This document shows positions 22,893 to 25,928 of a DNA stretch of 25,928 nucleotides, piece after piece (positions within the stretch are counted from its first letter, which is position 1; every line of letters starts with the position of its first letter). Origin of the DNA: Bacillota bacterium (lineage in GTDB: Bacteria > Bacillota > Clostridia > Clostridiales > Clostridiaceae); assembly GCA_023399035.1 (NCBI GenBank), contig JAEWQX010000172.1, forward strand, positions 1-25,928. The letters run 5' to 3'. The position numbers were made by a program, and so were the translations under genes. Below the pieces are notes generated by a model that worked only from the letters and a program-made list of their open reading frames with translations, made no database searches and had not been told where the DNA came from.

Positions 22893-24158
22893 TTATATTT
22901 TCTTATCTACAGTAAATGCAAGGTTAAAATACTTTAAAGCATCTAGAGTTGCACCAAGTTTATAATATAAAATTGCCATATCTATATATCTTTTCTTTCT
23001 TTCTTCTCTTGAACCAAATTTAAACAATGAATCCAGAGATAAATTCATATACTTTTCTGCTTCAGCATGCTTGTCCATCCTTTGAAGTATAGTTCCCTTA
23101 AGATAATATGATCTTTCAATTAATTTTATATTATTTGTAACTATCGCCATATTAAGTGCATCTTCTGTTATTTCATATGCAACTTCATATTCACCGTATT
23201 GAATCAATATCTCTGTGCATGAATTTAAAAACTCAACATGCTTTTCTTCATTATCTTTTGGAAATATTTCTATTCCTGCTTCAATTTCTGCAATTGCTTT
23301 TTCTTTTTCTCCAACTGCAAAATAATACTTTCCATAATCTCCATAAGATTTTGCCAAAGATATAGGATTATGCTTTTCATATTCATAAGCTTTTTCCTTA
23401 TACTTATCAACATCGTCTTTTCTTAACTTTATACATACATTTGTATATATATGATATATTTTTCCCTTAACTTCATATGATTTTAATTCTTCTACATAAT
23501 CTATTATTTCACTTAAAATAGCATATGCTTCATCAAAATTATTTATATTCTGATAACAGATTGCTTCATTATATGCTATAAAACAGTATTCAGCTCTATC
23601 ATAGCCATCTTCCTTCTGCATCATCATTTCACGAAGCTTTCCATAATAAGATATAGCTTCTATATATTCTTCATTATATAAAAGATATCTTGCCATATCC
23701 TTAAAGTATATTATAGTATTTTCTTCTGTATTATCTCTTTGATATAAATCATAGTATTCTGAAACTATTAATTGAATGTTTTCAATTTTGTTTTCTTCAA
23801 TATAGTATGTAAATAAAATATGTATAAGCTCAAACGCCAGATTGTAATATCCATATTTTACCGCATAGCTTAAATTGTCTTTAAGCTTTTCTTCAACTTC
23901 ATTATCAGACGAAATATTCTTTTTTATTAAATTTAAATTACTAGTTATCTGTTCATATACATCTTCAATAAGATAATCTAAGTCTATTTCTATTTTTTTT
24001 GCTATATATTCAAGTAATTCTCTGTCTGCTTTTGCCTTTCCATTTTCAATACAGCTCATTTTAGCAATTGAAATTTTGTCTTCACATAACTCTTTCAAAG
24101 TAATTCCTTTAAATATTCTAGCCCTCTTTATTTTTTCACCAGTAGATAGTATTTCCAT
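22893..24158 (-). CDS. XRE-type HTH regulator with TPR domain (second of a tandem pair)
   Basis: 421 residues. N-terminal XRE helix-turn-helix (about 1-65): EILSTGEKIKRARIFKG, then LKELCEDKISIAKMSCIENG, ending YLIED. The rest is all-helical with repeated Y/A/G pairs typical of tetratricopeptide repeats (such as EKAIAEIEAGIEIFP and EAEKYMNLSLDSLFKFG). This is the architecture of RRNPP-type regulators (PlcR, NprR, Rgg), many of which bind short peptides in the TPR groove. Start: ATG at 24158, five bases after GGGTGA. A GTG at 24167 lies inside that site. It begins 20 bases after its upstream paralogue, so they form an operon. Target and ligand are unknown, and no adjacent export peptide was found. 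Confidence 0.87.
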   Translation of the reverse strand: MEILSTGEKIKRARIFKGITLKELCEDKISIAKMSCIENGKAKADRELLEYIAKKIEIDLDYLIEDVYEQITSNLNLIKKNISSDNEVEEKLKDNLSYAVKYGYYNLAFELIHILFTYYIEENKIENIQLIVSEYYDLYQRDNTEENTIIYFKDMARYLLYNEEYIEAISYYGKLREMMMQKEDGYDRAEYCFIAYNEAICYQNINNFDEAYAILSEIIDYVEELKSYEVKGKIYHIYTNVCIKLRKDDVDKYKEKAYEYEKHNPISLAKSYGDYGKYYFAVGEKEKAIAEIEAGIEIFPKDNEEKHVEFLNSCTEILIQYGEYEVAYEITEDALNMAIVTNNIKLIERSYYLKGTILQRMDKHAEAEKYMNLSLDSLFKFGSREERKKRYIDMAILYYKLGATLDALKYFNLAFTVDKKI

Positions 24159-24178
24159 GTATATCACCCATTTATTAA

Positions 24179-25480
24179 TTAGTTTTTGCTTTCTTCTGCT
24201 TTCCTAAATAATTCTATCCCTTCATTTAGATAATATGCAGCTTCCTGTTCATTTTTTTTATCCATGAAGTACTTACCAACTCTCATTGCCAGTTCCCCTG
24301 CTTTAGCTAACCTTCCATTTTCCTTTGCAAAAAGATATGTGTCCTTTAGTATACTTTCTGCTTCTTCAGTATTTTCATCAATATTAGCCATTGTATATCT
24401 TATAAGCTGACATTGTATTTTTCTGTCTACGTCATTTTCTGTAAGGCTTCTTTCGATATCATTTAAAATATCATTGCATTTTTCAGTATCCTTTAACTTT
24501 AGATAGTTTCTGCATATATCTATCAATGTATCATTAGTACGTCCAATACGGTTCTGTATACTCACATTCTTAGATATTTCATAATGTTTGAATGATTCAT
24601 CTAATTCATCTAATTCATAAAAAATTCTTCCTAGATTACGTTCAATATTTACAATATTTCTATTGTGCTCTATCTTCTTATATACCTGTAATGTCTTTTT
24701 AGAATATTTTAATGCATTTAATATGTCGCCTTTTTTGTTGTAGTCTTCTGCCAGAGAAAATAGATTTTTAGCATAATAATCATCATTATATATCTGTTCA
24801 AATTTTTCTTTAGCCAAGTAAGCATATTTCAATGCAGATTCTAAATCTTCTATATCAAAATATGTTCTTGCCATATTATAATGAATTTCTCCAATTAAGA
24901 AATCATCAACTACTTCATTATCCTTATATACGATTTCAGCTTGCTTTAAATAACTGCTTGCAGAATGATATGCTTTAAGTTCTAATGCTATATCTGCTAA
25001 ATTTAAAAATGTTTTTATAATTTCCTCATAATTATTGTTCTTAACAAAAATTACATTTGATGATAGAAAAAACTTTTGAGCCATAGGAAAATCTCTTCTG
25101 AACATATATGATTCAGCTGTAATAAAGAATATTTTTGCTTTTCTATATTCTAAATTATATTTTTCCGAGTAATATAAAGCATTGTCGATATATCTCTGCC
25201 CTTTTTCATAATCTCCATTTAATATACAAGATTCCCCTACTTGTTCATAATAAATGCTAATTTTTTCTGCCTGGCTTTCTTCAGATTCCATCAGATACTC
25301 AACTGTTGTATTTAGTGTTGATGCTAAATATTCAAGTAAATCTACCGATGGATTAGAACGTCCTGATTCAACTAAACTTATCTGTCCTGGAGTTATTCTG
25401 TCCTTAGCTAAATCTTTCAATGTCATGTTAAGTTGTTTTCTTCTTCTTTTAATTTTTTCTCCTAATGATAGAATTTCCAT
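24179..25480 (-). CDS. XRE-type HTH regulator with TPR domain (first of a tandem pair)
   Basis: 433 residues. XRE HTH at about 1-65: EILSLGEKIKRRRKQLNMTL, then LAKDRITPGQISLVESGRSN, ending YLMES. A long TPR array follows (such as EKGQRYIDNALYYSEKYN, ALKYAYLAKEKFEQIYND and ALKYSKKTLQVYKKIEHN, each spaced about 35-40 residues). The N-termini of the two neighbours are near identical in layout, so they are paralogues from a duplication, but the TPR parts have diverged, suggesting different ligands. Start ATG at 25480 with GAAGG. A TATAAT lies at 25539-25544 (minus), next to an 8-bp inverted repeat that may be the self-operator. Confidence 0.88.
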   Translation of the reverse strand: MEILSLGEKIKRRRKQLNMTLKDLAKDRITPGQISLVESGRSNPSVDLLEYLASTLNTTVEYLMESEESQAEKISIYYEQVGESCILNGDYEKGQRYIDNALYYSEKYNLEYRKAKIFFITAESYMFRRDFPMAQKFFLSSNVIFVKNNNYEEIIKTFLNLADIALELKAYHSASSYLKQAEIVYKDNEVVDDFLIGEIHYNMARTYFDIEDLESALKYAYLAKEKFEQIYNDDYYAKNLFSLAEDYNKKGDILNALKYSKKTLQVYKKIEHNRNIVNIERNLGRIFYELDELDESFKHYEISKNVSIQNRIGRTNDTLIDICRNYLKLKDTEKCNDILNDIERSLTENDVDRKIQCQLIRYTMANIDENTEEAESILKDTYLFAKENGRLAKAGELAMRVGKYFMDKKNEQEAAYYLNEGIELFRKAEESKN

Positions 25481-25699
25481 TTTTTCAATCCTTCTCTATT
25501 CAACAAATTATTTAATTATGTTAATATATTTTTCCTTAATTATAACATAAATTTATCAAAAACTGCATAAATTTCTGAATTCTTTTCTATATTTTATATA
25601 ATTTAATTTTATTATCCAATTTATCATGATTTTTCACTATTTTTATTATTTTTAATAACTATTTAATTAAACAAAATAAAAAAATACTGGAATAAAGAA
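25481..25699. other. Upstream region of the XRE-TPR operon up to the IS boundary
   Basis: AT-rich, no ORF. A -10-like TATAAT for the minus-strand operon lies at 25539-25544 (minus). Perfect inverted repeats TTATGTTA (25516-25523) and TAACATAA (25543-25550) flank it. Confidence 0.4.
25516..25550. promoter_or_regulatory. Inverted repeat at the XRE-TPR promoter
   Basis: TTATGTTA (25516-25523) and TAACATAA (25543-25550), perfect 8-bp arms 19 bases apart, one arm overlapping the predicted -10. Candidate operator for autoregulation by the XRE protein. Confidence 0.4.
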
Positions 25700-25928
25700 G
25701 GCTCAACACTAAAAACTGCGCTTGACAACTGAATTACCAATATTTACAGATAAAAAATGCACTTAAAATCCTGTAATCTATAGTTGCGAAACAATACGAT
25801 CAAGAGGATAAATAAGTGCATATAAATAATATCAATAAATTACTAAACTTGCAAGATATAAATATTGTTAAAATTTCAGATGTTTATGATAATACAGTAG
25901 AAATTTTATTAGAACCATTAACTTATAT
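25700..25928 (+). mobile_element. Left end of an ISL3-like insertion sequence (cut by the window)
   Basis: The sequence from about GGCTCAACACTAAAAACTGC (25700) has a different base composition from the neighbouring intergenic DNA and leads into the transposase start. ISL3 ends typically begin GGCT. The right end is outside the window, so the terminal repeat and target duplication cannot be checked and the boundary is approximate. A TTGACA lies at 25722-25727. Confidence 0.5.
25816..25928 (+). CDS. ISL3-family transposase, N-terminus only
   Basis: Open frame from a GTG with GAGG eight bases upstream, running off the end of the window. The 37 visible residues (INNINKLLNLQDINIVKISD, then YDNTVEILLEPLTY) resemble the N-terminus of ISL3-family transposases, which continue into a zinc-finger region before the catalytic domain. 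No catalytic residues are in view, so activity cannot be judged. Confidence 0.65.
   Translation, partial: MHINNINKLLNLQDINIVKISDVYDNTVEILLEPLTY

Overview
The window is about 26 kb of very AT-rich DNA from a spore-forming Firmicute, most likely Clostridium sensu stricto. The evidence is strong AGGAGG-type ribosome binding sites, a small acid-soluble spore protein, a CtsR operator, a PyrR attenuator, a tRNA-Trp T-box, ECF-type S components and a PPi-type phosphofructokinase. It looks like ordinary chromosome with one insertion sequence entering at the right edge. No tRNA, rRNA or CRISPR array was seen.

Layout. 1-2577: metal homeostasis, with a zinc/manganese ABC transporter ATPase (5' cut by the window) and permease, convergent with a Fur-family regulator and an MntP-type Mn exporter. 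3021-4235: PPi-type phosphofructokinase. 4299-5609: SufS-like class V aminotransferase. 5751-6863: two-gene unit of an unknown acidic protein and a DUF4397 protein. 7030-9986: a TetR regulator with a TTG start and a perfect palindrome over its promoter, divergent from an ABC-F ATPase. 10203-10640: dUTPase, with two perfect inverted DnaA boxes just behind it. 10765-11875: wreckage of a GGDEF gene fused in frame to a Cna-B-like gene. 11942-13207: uracil permease behind a PyrR binding loop and attenuator. 13481-14212: secreted polysaccharide deacetylase. 14292-15340: tryptophan transporter trpP behind a T-box with a UGG specifier and its sigma-A promoter. 15337-17018: DUF4250 protein, a 31-residue hydrophobic peptide and an EAL phosphodiesterase with a dead GGDEF domain. 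17312-18178: TtcA-like PP-loop enzyme. 18440-19342: PspC-domain protein and an ECF S component. 19531-19719: alpha/beta SASP. 19909-22527: clpB with a CtsR box laid over its promoter and a structured leader. 22893-25480: two tandem paralogous XRE-TPR regulators. 25700-end: start of an ISL3-like element.

Most genes are single transcription units separated by strong, often bidirectional, terminators. The best-supported regulation is uracil-responsive (PyrR), uncharged-tRNA-Trp-responsive (T-box) and heat/protein-stress-responsive (CtsR). No clearly new multi-gene system is evident. The most interesting leads are the XRE-TPR pair, the GC-rich structured island between the T-box and trpP, the DnaA-box pair, the GGDEF/Cna-B fusion ORF, and the small-protein operon with the c-di-GMP phosphodiesterase.
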